Shown here in pieces: positions 1 through 10,900 of a DNA stretch of 64,000 bases. This DNA comes from Symsagittifera roscoffensis (lineage: Eukaryota; Xenacoelomorpha; Acoela; Convolutidae). The stretch is taken from positions 77,561,200 to 77,625,199 of the forward strand of contig NC_087062.1 in NCBI RefSeq assembly GCF_963678635.1. The letters run 5' to 3'. The position numbers and the translations under genes are program-made. The notes under the pieces were generated by a model. That model worked only from the letters and a program-made list of their open reading frames with translations, made no database searches and was not told the DNA's origin. Each line of letters starts with the position of its first letter. Position 1 is the first letter of the stretch.

Positions 1-35
1 AACCCCTCATGGAGGAGTACAGCATCGCCGCCCAG
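1..35 (+). CDS. AMPD: AMPD penultimate exon (partial)
   Basis: The frame starts at position 3 and encodes [11 protein letters not shown] up to the donor gtagtc at 36. The intron is in phase 0. Confidence 0.88.
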
Positions 36-859
36 GTAGTCCTCGTAGCCCAGAACTAGGTTCCAGTTATCCGTTATCTATCGTTATCTGGCTGGATTAA
101 ACCATTAAAACCCTGCCGAATTAAGTAAACACTCTGTGATCAAAATCTGAATTGAGGTCTCAAGTAGCTTCGAATGATATAGAGAAGCGGCCATTTTTGT
201 TGATCAGTTATGAATTTTTTTTAATTGTGAGTAAACGTAGTGAAGACACATATAGGTCGAGTTGATTTTTGTAGCTTTAAAAATTGTTCACGTTCAAATT
301 TGATTTTCACGCTTTGACTTAGTATTTCTTTCTTAGTTGAAAAGTGTTCAAAAATTTCCAATTAAGTTTTTTTTTTGTTTCTTGCTTTGTTTTTTTGTTT
401 TTTTAAAAACTTTTTTTTAAACTTTGTTTTAAAACTTTTTTGTTTTTTTAAAACTTTTTCAACTTTCTGATTGTTATGTTCTTTGAAATTCGAAAGTTGT
501 TCTAAAAAACAAGTCAGGCATTTCTTTCGGTTTCCTTTCGTTTATTGACACTTTTCAAATTTTGTTGGCGATGTTTTGACAAGCCTTGATTGATTCCTCA
601 TGGTTTTCAGGTATGGAAACTAAGCACCTGTGATATGTGTGAGTTGGCTCGCAACAGTGTGGTCATGAGTGGATTCGCCAGCGCCAGAAAAGCTATTTGG
701 CTCGGCAAGAACTGGAAGGACGACGGACCCGGGGGCAACGACATCAACCAAAGCAATGTTCCGGACATTAGAGTGTGCTACAGATACGAGAGTCTAGTCC
801 ATGAGCTGATGCTGTTAATATACTTCAATCATAGACCAGTGCGACCTGAAGAACAGTAA
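1..859 (+). CDS. AMPD: AMP deaminase, C-terminal two exons (5' end outside window)
   Basis: AMP deaminase converts AMP to IMP and ammonia in the cytosolic purine nucleotide cycle. Two exons are visible: codons from position 3 to 35 ([11 protein letters not shown]), then donor GT at 36, and 611-859 after the acceptor tttcag. Joined in phase 0 they give 93 residues ending in TAA at 857-859. The segment matches what I remember of the conserved end of the catalytic barrel: [33 protein letters not shown], then [12 protein letters not shown]. The catalytic His and Asp residues lie upstream, outside the window. The tail after the last conserved helix is short compared with vertebrate paralogues. The 575-bp intron carries a family D MITE. 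Family identity is strong; which paralogue cannot be told. Confidence 0.93.
231..556 (+). repeat. Family D MITE copy in AMPD intron (degenerate)
   Basis: It starts gagtaaacgtagtgaagac, followed by tataggtc, and ends near tttcgtttattgacac. The ends are approximate inverted copies of each other, as in other family D copies (8033, 28344, 36784). It has no coding capacity. Confidence 0.5.
611..859 (+). CDS. AMPD: AMPD terminal coding exon
   Basis: The acceptor tggttttcag ends at 610 and the exon opens with [10 protein letters not shown], in phase 0 with the upstream exon. It has 82 codons and a TAA stop at 857-859. The ELARNSV, GNDI and NVPDIRV motifs are all present. Confidence 0.93.
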   Translation, partial: VWKLSTCDMCELARNSVVMSGFASARKAIWLGKNWKDDGPGGNDINQSNVPDIRVCYRYESLVHELMLLIYFNHRPVRPEEQ

Positions 860-885
860 AAAAAATATATGCAATTTTTAATGCA

Positions 886-891
886 AATAAA
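886..891 (+). terminator. Poly(A) signal AATAAA of AMPD
   Basis: A canonical AATAAA lies 27 bases after the AMPD stop codon, implying a very short 3' UTR. Confidence 0.6.
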
Positions 892-1987
892 ACTGTAATT
901 ACTTTATCCAAGGTCATCATTTTATATCGTAGCAGGGATTCATCCTTACTTCTGTTTGTATTTCAGAAACCTCGAATTAAGTTTGCAATTGTAGCTAAAA
1001 AGCGTGTCAATATCATTCAGTGTGTGTTTCTAACGAAGAGAGCGGGTTGAATTTCTTGGCTCTTTTCTATTATAGCACACTGAGCACTTTACCAAGAAAA
1101 AAGACATAGACCCACAAAGCATTGAGTTTTGTATTTTAGGGGTCTATAATTTGCTCTGTGGAGGGAAGGAAGCTATAATGGAAAAAATTCTTTTAATTTT
1201 TATAATATACCATTCCGAATTTGTATGTCCACTACCCTCCTTACCTAACGAATTTGTATAAAAACAAATAAGAATGTAGCTAACTTTGTAACTCTAAATT
1301 GGTGAACTGTGATGATAGGCGGTACTCTTGTATTTAGTTTCATTAGGTGCATCAGGATTTTAAAGACGCATATATCAAATTGCGCCCATGAAGCGTCGAA
1401 ATTTACGAGAATTTTTTTGTATGAATTTTTTTTTATATAACAAATACATGTTCTGCCCTACTTAGCTAGGAGTTACCTTCTTTTGTATCAAATCACCTTT
1501 AAAACATCACATTCTTCTGCTCTTTGATCCCATTATAGCAGGTGCTAATATTTAGACATTTCCTTTGTATAGATAATTAGAAATAATAATTTTAACTTGA
1601 GTTTGGTATGTGAACTTCACGAAAGTGTGTTTATAGATAGATATAAAAGATTGTGTTTAGATGCGAAATTGTCAAAATTATAATTTAGATTTGATGAAAA
1701 TGTGATTTCTTTAAAGCTACGGGGACCCAACGTTTGGGATTTCAAAGAAAAGTTCCCTCGGTGATGAGAAAATTGGTCTAAAGTTTTTTTGCGTTTCAGA
1801 CTGCATCATAGAGACGCTATGTGTGTCAAGGTGCTATCAGTGATATTGATAGAATAGGCATTCGATATGTCACCGAAATTTTCCGAATTGTTAGTATTTT
1901 TTAGAAAACTTGAAATATTTCTTTCACAAAATGAAAATTTTCCCCTTCTTATACAATATCGATCTTGCGAGCGTTGATGAATCAATA
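892..1987. other. Intergenic, no gene seen
   Basis: AT-rich sequence downstream of AMPD. The short open frames on both strands lack coding-like composition and any family motif. I recognise no repeat here. Confidence 0.5.
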
Positions 1988-2322
1988 CCAACCTTATTTT
2001 TTTCTAACCTCACTTGCAAATAAAAGTGTTCGTTAAAAGTGTTCACTGATATGTAAATTTCATTGTAGCTTTAGAAATTGATTAACATCTGTTCTCTGCT
2101 TTTTTGTGACTAAGGTTTCTCATTAATTAAGCGTCCGTGGCTGAGTGGTTTGTGCGTAAGACTCGTAATCTCTAGGTCGTAGGTTCGAATCCGAGATGTA
2201 GCAATTTTTTTTAAACTAATTTGAGGTTAATTTCAACTTTTTCCTTTTGCACATTATAGAGCTGCTTTTTGTCGTGTGCTGGCTAGTCTTTGCGAACCGC
2301 AGCTTCGTCTCTGTGTTCTGTT
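1988..2322 (+). repeat. Family A element copy with tRNA-like module
   Basis: The left side has a variant of the family head (ttctaacctcacttgcaaat), the middle has a tRNA-like block at 2131-2203, and the right end is gcgaaccgcagcttcgtctctgtgt, the family 3' stem-loop. The best full-length relative is at 34851-35202. Confidence 0.65.
2131..2203 (+). repeat. tRNA-derived module (tRNA-Thr-like pseudo-tRNA) inside family A
   Basis: An internal A box (TGGCTGAGTGG) and a perfect B box (GGTTCGAATCC) are spaced as in a tRNA, and the anticodon position reads CGT. The acceptor stem 5' GCGTCCG does not pair with the 3' side, and the T stem has mismatches. A functional tRNA is therefore unlikely. It looks like the pol III promoter module of a repeat. 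Confidence 0.6.
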
Positions 2323-3285
2323 TAAGATTAGCAAGTGTATCAATCGGAATATAGACTTTTTTCGGGCTAACAAGATAGCTTGGTGAACAAAAAATTCAAA
2401 TTTCTAGCTTCTCTTATGGCTGTGTCTGGAACGCTGTAAATTGTAAATATACTAAATCTGTTATTTGGTCTCATTGTTTTGGCTCAGCTTTTTTCAGCTT
2501 AATGTTGTCATTTTGTGTGGCTTGAAAGCAAAAGACGTTTTTTATCTTTTCTGTTTTCGGAAGGGGGCTGCGTAAAATTTCAGGTTTTTCATGACAACAA
2601 GTTTTTTCCGGCCCAATGGGAGTTTTCCTTAATTTTGTCGGCCTAGTTACTACTCCATAAATTTTTCTGATTACTTATTAAACGCCGGTGATGTTTTTTC
2701 TCGAGTTTTTCTCAAAATGAAAATGAAATCAGACAAAATTTTCAATATCTTAGTCAACATCTGTCTGCCACCGTAGAATTCTATGTTTGTGTCCCAACTT
2801 TCTTTCAGATGCAAACTTCTTATATCGTTGCTCAGTTAATTTTCAGGGTTTGTTAAACCTTACATTTTTTCCCTTTGAAGTTTAAATCTTATAATTGCAT
2901 GGTGATATTTGACATAAGTTCCTGTTTTGGTTCCTGATTGGATATAAAGTAGTTGAATAAAACGTTGAAACACTAAGGCATCTTTATTTGCTTTGGCATC
3001 TCTTTAACATAAACCTTTATCCCTAAATCTGGTCGTCAAAACAAAAAAAAACTATGCTCAAAGTTAAATTTGAAAATTTAAGCTTTTTTGTTAATCAATT
3101 TTCATCAAAATACTCGAATAATTGACAGTTGAGATTTTTAGAGTATTTCGATAGTTCAGAAAACCTCTCATGAATTTTTTATGCGAAATAAGCGTTTATT
3201 TTTCTCTGGACCTGTCGATTTCGCCTGATTTTTGATTGAAATATTCGGCGAAAGCTTCAGAGAAAAAAAATACTAGTGACAACCA
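2323..3285. other. Intergenic, nothing recognised
   Basis: AT-rich spacer with no supported open frame, inverted repeat or family motif. Confidence 0.4.
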
Positions 3286-5003
3286 GGGGGAGATCTAGGA
3301 TTTTCTCGAGGAGGGGGATAATCAAAAAATTGAAAATTATGTCGACTTTCTTAGGTTGTCTAATTTGATTTTTCTAACTCTACCCAAGCAACCTCAAAAA
3401 GGCCCTCTTTTGGCCAAACTTTCTGCGCCGCAGACTTTTTTTGAAAAACAAGCCAGATCGCGTTTCTTTGGCGCGTGCTTTCCTTCAGAAATCGATTACA
3501 TATTTAAAATGCGGGCTTCACTATCTCGCCATGTTTAAGCTTTTTCAAAGTATTATTTTTGCATGTTTAACAAAAGAATTTTTTTCGATTTTCCAATTTG
3601 AAATCAGTGTTTACTTCACCAAGTTTGAAAGTAGCAACCGAATAGTGAGATGCTGTCAGGGTTTCCCCAGATGTTGCGATTTTGGCCTCCAATTCTTTTA
3701 GGTTACGAGATACCGAAATTTTCGAGATTTTTCAAAAATTTCTAGAAAAATTTAATTTTTAAAAGTTTCTGGAAATTTGAAATTCGAAACCCTGTAGTCT
3801 CAGGGTATGCTCAGGGTAGTCTCAGGGTATGCAAATTTTGCCTCCAAATCTTTCTTCTCAAATCCTTGTAGTTTTCGAGACATGGTGTTTTTTTAATGAT
3901 TTTTTCAAAAATTTTCAAAAAAAAACTTTCAAATTTTCAAAAAAAAATTTCTGGAAGATTCAAAAAAAAATTCAAAAACTTTGAAGATCTCAATTCTGTA
4001 GTTGGAAACTGTGAGGGTACTCTCAGGAGTTGCGAATCTAGCCTCTGAATATGACTGCTCAAATCCTTGCAGTTACCCAGATTTGATGTTTTTTAGGATT
4101 TTTTCAACATTTTTAAAAGAACTTAGATATAAGTAATTTCACAAAATTTGAAGTAGATTTTGAGATAAGACGTTTTTGTGATTTTTTTCAAGTTTTCAGA
4201 AAAATTAGATTTAATTTTATTTCTTCTAAATTTGATTTTCCCAATCGTTTAGTTTGGGTCTGTCAGAGTGGTCTCAAGACCTCAGGTGTTGCGAATCTTG
4301 CCTCCAACTGTGACTGCTCAACTTTTTGTAGTTTTCCAGATATGACGTTTTTTATTATTTTTTCAAAAAATTTCAGAAAACTTAAATTTGTTTTTTTTAT
4401 TTTTAAGTTCCTAAACCCCTGTAGTTGGGGGCTGTCAGAGTACTCTCAGGGATTGCGAGAGATCTTGCCTCCAATTGTGGCTGCTCAAATCTTTTGGTTG
4501 TTTTTGAGATATGACATTTTTTCTGGTTTTTTCAAAAAGTTTTTTTTTTATAAAACTTAAAAATTCTCAAAATTTGAAATTCCCAATGCTGTAGTTGGGT
4601 ACTGTAAGAGCTCTCTCAGGATTTGCAAGTGTTGCGTCCAAATGCGACTGCCCAATTAGTTTTTCAAAAAATTTTAAAGTTTTTCAAAGAACTTAGATAT
4701 AAAAAAACTTAATGGTTTTTAAAAATTTGAATTGAAAAAACTTGAATAGAATTTTTTTTCAAAATTTGAAATTACCAACCCTGTAATTCGTTGCTGTCTG
4801 AGTAAATTCAAAGGATGTTGATTTTTTTTCCAATTTTTACGGTTTTTTATGAGTTGTGAAAAATTCGAAGCACCGGAGGTGCGTTACACACTGGTAGTAA
4901 TTAATGGCGCCTGTAGAAAAATTTAGGGTCCGTCAGCCAATAGTGGATATTTCAAAACAGTACAAAGGCGGAATTCGTCCCCCCCCCCCCCTAAATCCGC
5001 TGC
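3286..5003 (+). mobile_element. Family F element, split by a family H insertion
   Basis: The left end resembles the copy at 49669 (gatctaggattttctcgagg). The right end at 4903-5003 (gggtccgtcagccaa, then cccctaaatccgctgctg) matches the right end at 49970-50092. The ends form imperfect inverted repeats around GCGGATCTAGG. Between them sits family H material at 3511-4889, so F was present before H inserted. Confidence 0.55.
3511..4889 (+). repeat. Family H element: array of ~165-bp units with a hairpin 3' end
   Basis: It starts gcgggcttcactatctcgcc, as at 19146 and 20997, and ends gaagcaccggaggtgcgtta plus cac, where GCACC-GGA-GGTGC forms a stem-loop. Inside, a diverged unit (ctgtcagagtactctcagg ... 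gcctccaa ... gactgctcaaat ... gagatatgac) recurs near 3650, 3795, 4008, 4258, 4430, 4600 and 4790. The open frames it contains are by-products of AT-rich repeats. Confidence 0.7.
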
Positions 5004-6377
5004 TGATGACAACGATAGGGGACTTTCTTCCCATTATAGCCCCCACCCCAAGTTCAGTGGAGGTCAGTAATTTTTTATGGAGGGGCAATAATTTTTCTAA
5101 ACAGAGGAGAGGGGGGAGGGGCTATCATGCGAAAGACGCAACAGTTTCAGAAAGGCATCTTAGTGTTAAATTAGCTTAAACAGCATAAATACTGCAGAAT
5201 ATTTAGCGAATTGAATTTTCCATACGCTGTTTTCAAATTTGCGTCGCAGCTACAGAAGCTCGAAAATATCTTTCTTTTGGGCGCATTAATCTTGATAGTA
5301 ACCACAGAATTATCAAAATTGGATTAATTTATAAAACTTGGACGCATTTTGTTACGCAACTAAAAGAAAACAGAATTCATTCCTTAATGATTTCGGGATT
5401 TTGAACTAACATTGATAGGGTTTACCTAGAAGCAATAAAATTATTTTAATTTCACAATGTCATAATTGATTTCTCTGAATTTTTTCATCTAATCTGAGCT
5501 TTTGTGACTTTCAAATTAAAATGCACATGTGAACTTAAGTGGAGAACAATCGACTAGCATAACGCTTGACTAGCAGAAAAAAGTTTTAAAAAAGTCTGAA
5601 AAAAAACTTTTCTGAATAATATCCTAAAATGAGTCAATATACAGTCTTGAAGAATTGCGCACTTTCCGTTCAAATAGTACCATCAAGAAAAGAGGCGAAG
5701 CGAACTTGGTTGTTGATAGCTAAATAATTACGAAGAATATTGAAACCAAAAAGCCCCTTATTATTTTGGCGTAGAACCCCGAGCAAATGTCGTGTAACCA
5801 ACAATTTCTAAGTTAACTTGTCATAAAAAACCAAAATGAGCTCACATGGTGCATTTTTTCAAGCTTTAAGTTTTTCAAATTCGTGTCGTTGTTTTTGGCG
5901 TGATGTGATAAAAAAAGCTGAAGGAAAAACTGCTGAAGGAGATTAGGCATATTCGACTAGAAAAACTAAAAAAATATATCTGTTTTTTGAATTTTTGAAG
6001 TGTTTGATTCCAAAAGCGCTAAATTACTCAAAAAACAATCGTTACTCATCAAAGGAATTCTTCGTTTTTCACTTTATAGATATGTTCTCGCTAGTGATCT
6101 TATGATATGAATCTAAGATCCCCACTCCGTATCTTGGCCATGGCAGCGGAATAACATTTGATCTAACGTTCTACTGTGAGCGGCCTGCAATTCTACTGCG
6201 TAACTCACATGTTCGCAAGCTACCTATCTTGCATGCTATTCGATTGATGTGAAATTCGAAAAAGTTTGAGTGTCGAGAAAAACTGGTTTGAAATTACTTT
6301 TTAGATAAAATAAGTTCTCTCAATATTATTTAGCGCTTTAATTTTTTTGCGAATGAAGAGCTTGTTAGGTTTTTTTT
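5004..6377. other. Intergenic, nothing recognised
   Basis: No coding exon, tRNA or family motif was identified. Confidence 0.4.
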
Positions 6378-7084
6378 ACACTTGCTAAGCAATGTGTTCT
6401 TGTACGAACTTTCTTTTTTTCCAACCTAAGTCGCAAATATTGTTGCGACTAAGTCGCAATTATTGTTGCAACTTAAAGCACAAATATTTGCTGCGTCGAA
6501 TTTGCTGCATCGAATTGACAAGAAGATATTTTGATGTTTTGTTACACCTTTGATATTTAGTTGCACTTTTACAGCTTATTGATAAGATGTGCTTTGACAT
6601 TCGAATAGTTGTAAGTTTACACTGTTGATGCATTTTTAATTCATCAAGTGAACCGAAGAAAGCTGTTTGTTTCAAACAACGTATCAATAATAAAATCTCT
6701 ATCAGAAATTTTCTGACTCAATATATTGCGCAATTTTTTGAAATGCATAACTTATACATAATGTTGCTTTATGGTTTGCGACTTTTTACATGCAAAATTG
6801 TATCTTATTGTATTTGATGCTACTTTTGCTGCATCGAATTGGCCATTTATTAGCATATGTAGCTGCATTATTGGTGGCTAATTTTTCGGAGATTTTAAGT
6901 TGAATGGTTAGTGCGTGAGACGCATCTTTGCTAGTTCGCAGATTTTTTCTAATTCGAGTTTTTGTTAAGCCTCGAGTTTTTGCAAATTCGAGGCTTTTTT
7001 CTACTTTTTCTTATGTCACTTGATAGAGTTGCATTTTCGTCGTGTTCTCGCAAGTGTTTGCGAAGTGCAGCTTCGCCTCTGTGT
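6378..7084 (+). repeat. Family A element copy (long subtype)
   Basis: Head acacttgctaagcaatgtgt followed by ccaacctaagtcgcaaatat. The body (cagcttattgataagatgtg, then gatgcatttttaattcatca) is shared with 30418 and 44219. The right end is cgaagtgcagcttcgcctct plus gtgt. The tRNA-like block is eroded near 6890-6935. Confidence 0.7.
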
Positions 7085-7218
7085 CTAGGCTACTTTTGAT
7101 ATTTGAAGCAATGAGCTTGGTTTGCCCTTCGCATTGGGTCTTCAGCTATGAAAGAATTTCAATTTAAAGCTTTCAGCTCACGTCGTCATTATTTGAATTT
7201 GGTATTTAGAAAATCATT

Positions 7219-7629
7219 GGGGCAGCACAACAGTTCCGAAGTACAACAGTGCCAAAAATGAAAATGTTGTTCAACAGTGCCGAAAAATATTTTGAATACT
7301 GTCTTCATTCATCCCAAATCACTGACAAGTAATTATATTCAAATGGACGGTAGTTGAAAAGACAAAAATGGCCATTTTAATTGATGCCGCTTGTTAAACA
7401 AACATAAGTTCCCAAGCGCGGCGTCATGAGTTTTTCTGAACTAACAATTAACTCAGCAAATTGTCATTTTTACTTCTCGATTTCGCTCCACAAAAAAAAA
7501 CAGTTTTTACGCAAAACTGCCAACGATTCACAAAAAGAACTCAAAATTATCAACTATGATCAATTTTTGAGACTGTTGAACACATTTTCAGTTTCGGCAC
7601 TTTTGTACTTCGGCACTGTTGAACGCCCC
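7219..7629. mobile_element. 411-bp MITE with ~50-bp imperfect inverted ends
   Basis: The left end GGGGC...CAACAGTtCCGAAGTAC and the reverse complement of the right end GGGGCgttCAACAGTGCCG match over about 50 bases with few mismatches. A second motif, CAACAGTGCC, recurs further in. Flanking AAATCATT and AATTCATT are a possible one-mismatch 8-bp target duplication. There is no transposase; the frame at 7426-7632 is incidental. Confidence 0.6.
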
Positions 7630-7816
7630 TAATTCATTGCAAGCAGTCTCAGCAAAGCTAAAAGCTTCATGAGCAACAGCCCACTGGCCTAAAAGGCCCA
7701 ATTTATTTCAAATTTATAATGAGCTGGACTCAACATAGTAATAATTTGGATAATAAATTTGGCTCAATTGTACAGAATAATTTTTGAACTGTTTTCTTCT
7801 TTCAGAAAATAATCGT

Positions 7817-7949
7817 ATGTTGCTATCAGAAGACGAAGTGATCAAATATCTAGCTCGCCAAGTACACCGAGGACACAACACAATCCCCAACAGAGAACTA
7901 GTCCACCAGTTCGGACCCTACTTGGCCACATTAGACCAAGACATGCGTC
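7817..7949 (+). CDS. SOWAH: SOWAH exon 1 (coding part)
   Basis: Acceptor ttctttcag ends at 7805, so the exon begins at 7806 with 11 bases before ATG 7817. This implies an upstream 5' UTR exon or trans-splicing. It encodes MLLSEDEVIKYLARQV, PNRELV and GPYLATLDQDMR, then one base before donor gtaagt. The frame stays open to the exon start, so an N-terminal extension cannot be excluded. Confidence 0.75.
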
Positions 7950-10900
7950 GTAAGTTATGCTCAACTTGCACCTACCACCACATTATCTCCGTTTTTTTTT
8001 GCTCTTCAGTTTTGATAAATTCGATTTTTAAGAGTAATGATCGTAGTGAGTCTATATAGGTCTTGCTGATGTTTTTTTTTCGTGGAAAGTCTTATAATTT
8101 GTTCACGCTCAATTTTGATTTTTCGCGGTTTTACTTGTGATTTCTTTTTAATTTCAGTGCATTTCTATTGCTAAAAGGAAGGCAAACTCCACAATCGAAC
8201 AGCAAAAGTGTAAAGGTCACGAAAAACGCGATCGACTTCTAATTTCGAATTATCAGATTTCCCAGCGAAATGAAAGTTTTACCTATTGATCGAATTTTCT
8301 CGAATTGGGTTAATTTTAACATTAAAATTTCCATCATAAATTGTTCTACAAATTCAAAGAGCTTTAAGGCCATCCATTTTTTCTTCGCAAATCAGAAGTT
8401 GAAGATTTTTGGGGAAAAAAAATAGGTCGATTTTTTCAGTTTCCTTGCGTTCATTACTCTTTTCCGACTTTCAGTTGACTTTGTTTCTGCTCTAGCTATC
8501 CGTTTTCGAGATAGGTCTAATTGCTGAAATGCAAGCTTCTTTCCTTTCCATTGATAGGATCTAAGATAATGAAACCACTAGTAACTGTGAAAGCTGATAT
8601 TTGGCCATAGTTGACCATTAGCACGCACCATTAACTTGTGGATTGGATAGTGACGTGTTGCAGTTGTAATTATAAACGATGTGCGCTGACATTTTTAAAT
8701 TTTTTGCTGGCTAGTTTTCGTAAACCAGCAGTAGTAAAAGAAGTTAAGGCATATTTTCACCCTGAAATCACTTATCTCAAATCAAAGAGCTAATGTAACC
8801 TTATATCTAGCTAGGGCTCTACATGTGTTGCAAATCAATACGAGTTTTTGGTGTGGATAATCTATATGGGCTATTATATGACGAAAAATGCTCATTCTTT
8901 TTGAATCGGTGCATGTATTCAAGTCAAGGCTCCAAATGGTGGCGTTAAGCGCAGAAACAGATAATGTTGCTTTAGTGGTCAAATCAGCTACGGGTTTTCC
9001 CATGCGTAACTTAATTGAAACAAGTTGAATTTCAATTTCAGAGAAAAACCGAGTTGTGTTTCAAAATGCAATCAACTCATGTTGTAAAGTATCAGAAATA
9101 GATGTGCGTAATTTTGTTTACTCTATATGCTTTGTGTTATGCGTTAGCGTTCGGTGCTTTGGGTTACTTTTTTAATTTCAGGTTGAAGTTTTCTCCCCAT
9201 CGCTTTTTGCCGCAATTGATTTTAGAGGAGGAAGGGAGAGGGTGTATGGGTTGGGATGGGGCGCGCTCTTCAAGATGTTCCTCACCGTCAACTCTGATAT
9301 TCAGTTTTATAAGACGGCAATTCCACAAGCCTTAATTCGTAATAAACGACAATTGGTAACGTAATTTTAAGCGATTAACACTGATGAAAACACAAAAATA
9401 TAAGTGCAGAGGTGACCAATATGTTAAGAAATGTCGCTTGATTCGAATTGTCGCCTGTACAAATTATCGTCGGTTACGAATAATCTCACAATCATCTTAG
9501 TTTGATGAGATTGAGTATAGCTAGCAAAGAAGTGTTCTCGGTGCGAAAGGATAAAATAAACAACATTTCTTCTGATAAGAGTTTGATGTTGATTTGATTA
9601 ATGGGTATGTTGTTGAAACGCAGTCATTCAATGTCTCTAAGCGTCTGGGTTTGGTGTTGGTAATGATAAAGACTAGCCAAACACAATCATATCTTTCATC
9701 TGTTCTGGGCAGCAATTGTACAAGCTATAAGCTTTACCATTACTTTCGTCCATTGGTGTAACGCGCGAATTAATTTAGCTTCATGGCCTCCAAATCAAAG
9801 GTAACTTGAGAGTTTCAGACAAAAAAAAGCGCTAATTAACACGGTTTTTCTGTTTGATGCTTAATCTAGGAGAATTTGTGGATAGAGAAATTATAGTTTC
9901 CTTAGAAGATATTCAAAATAATTTGGGGCATAGTGATTTTTCAAAAAATGGTCTGACATGTTTTGTGCGCCTACGCAGTTTTCAATTTTACAAGGGTGTC
10001 TATAGATAATCTAATGATTCTGTGATGTGTTTAGAGTGAGAAATTTCTGACGATCCAGCCGTCCTTCCTCAAACCCAGAAGATACTCAATCGGAGTGAGT
10101 GCTGCTTGTTGTTCATGCCTTCCTTTTTTGTACCGACCTGAGGAAATATGGCGTAAGAGCATGTTTTTTCAGCTGAATTTGAATGTGTTAAAGAAATGTT
10201 TGAAAAAAAAATTGCCGAATCAATCTATGCTTAAGTTGTTTCTCTGTTTTTGAGTTTCCCTTTTTGAATCTGTGTGATCACAGCGCCTTGAGAAAATTTT
10301 AGGGTCCGTCAGCTAAAAATGAATATCTCAAAATAGTACAAAGGGGTCGGCAGGGGGTCGGAACGGCCTCCCTCCTCTCCCCTAAATCCGCCCCTGCTCC
10401 TGACACTTGCTGGTGTCTCACTGCGTATTTTATCGGCACAGCTGTAGAATGTACGTTGTCGAGCAAAAATTCTCTATTATTTGAACCTTTTTTTGTCAAA
10501 GCAACTATCAGATTGCGGTGCGGTGTTTTTCTTGTGATAATTTTGGCAGATTGAATGATCAGCTATTATTCGATTTCCTTCGTTAATTACACAAGCCAAG
10601 CGTAGTGTATTATTACGAAGAATTTGTTTTCTAACCTAAGTCGCAAATAAAAGTTCTGATTTGGTGGCACTTTTGATATATTTGTTTGAATCATATTTAA
10701 GCTTTAAGCAAATTTAAGCATACACAATTCAATGGCATAATTTACTGCGTTGTTTGGTCCTGTTTGAAAAAAACCTGTATTATGAAAATGTATGGGATTT
10801 GTTGTTGTTCGTTTTTTTTGCGGCGTGGAAAATTTTTGCACTATTCGCAGAGATTTCAATGTCCTTCAAAAACTGCTGTACTGAGTTTCAAAAAAATAGT

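Noticed and set aside
2131-2203. A functional tRNA-Thr gene
   Set aside because: The A and B boxes are good, but the acceptor and T stems do not pair properly, and the block is repeated inside family A elements.
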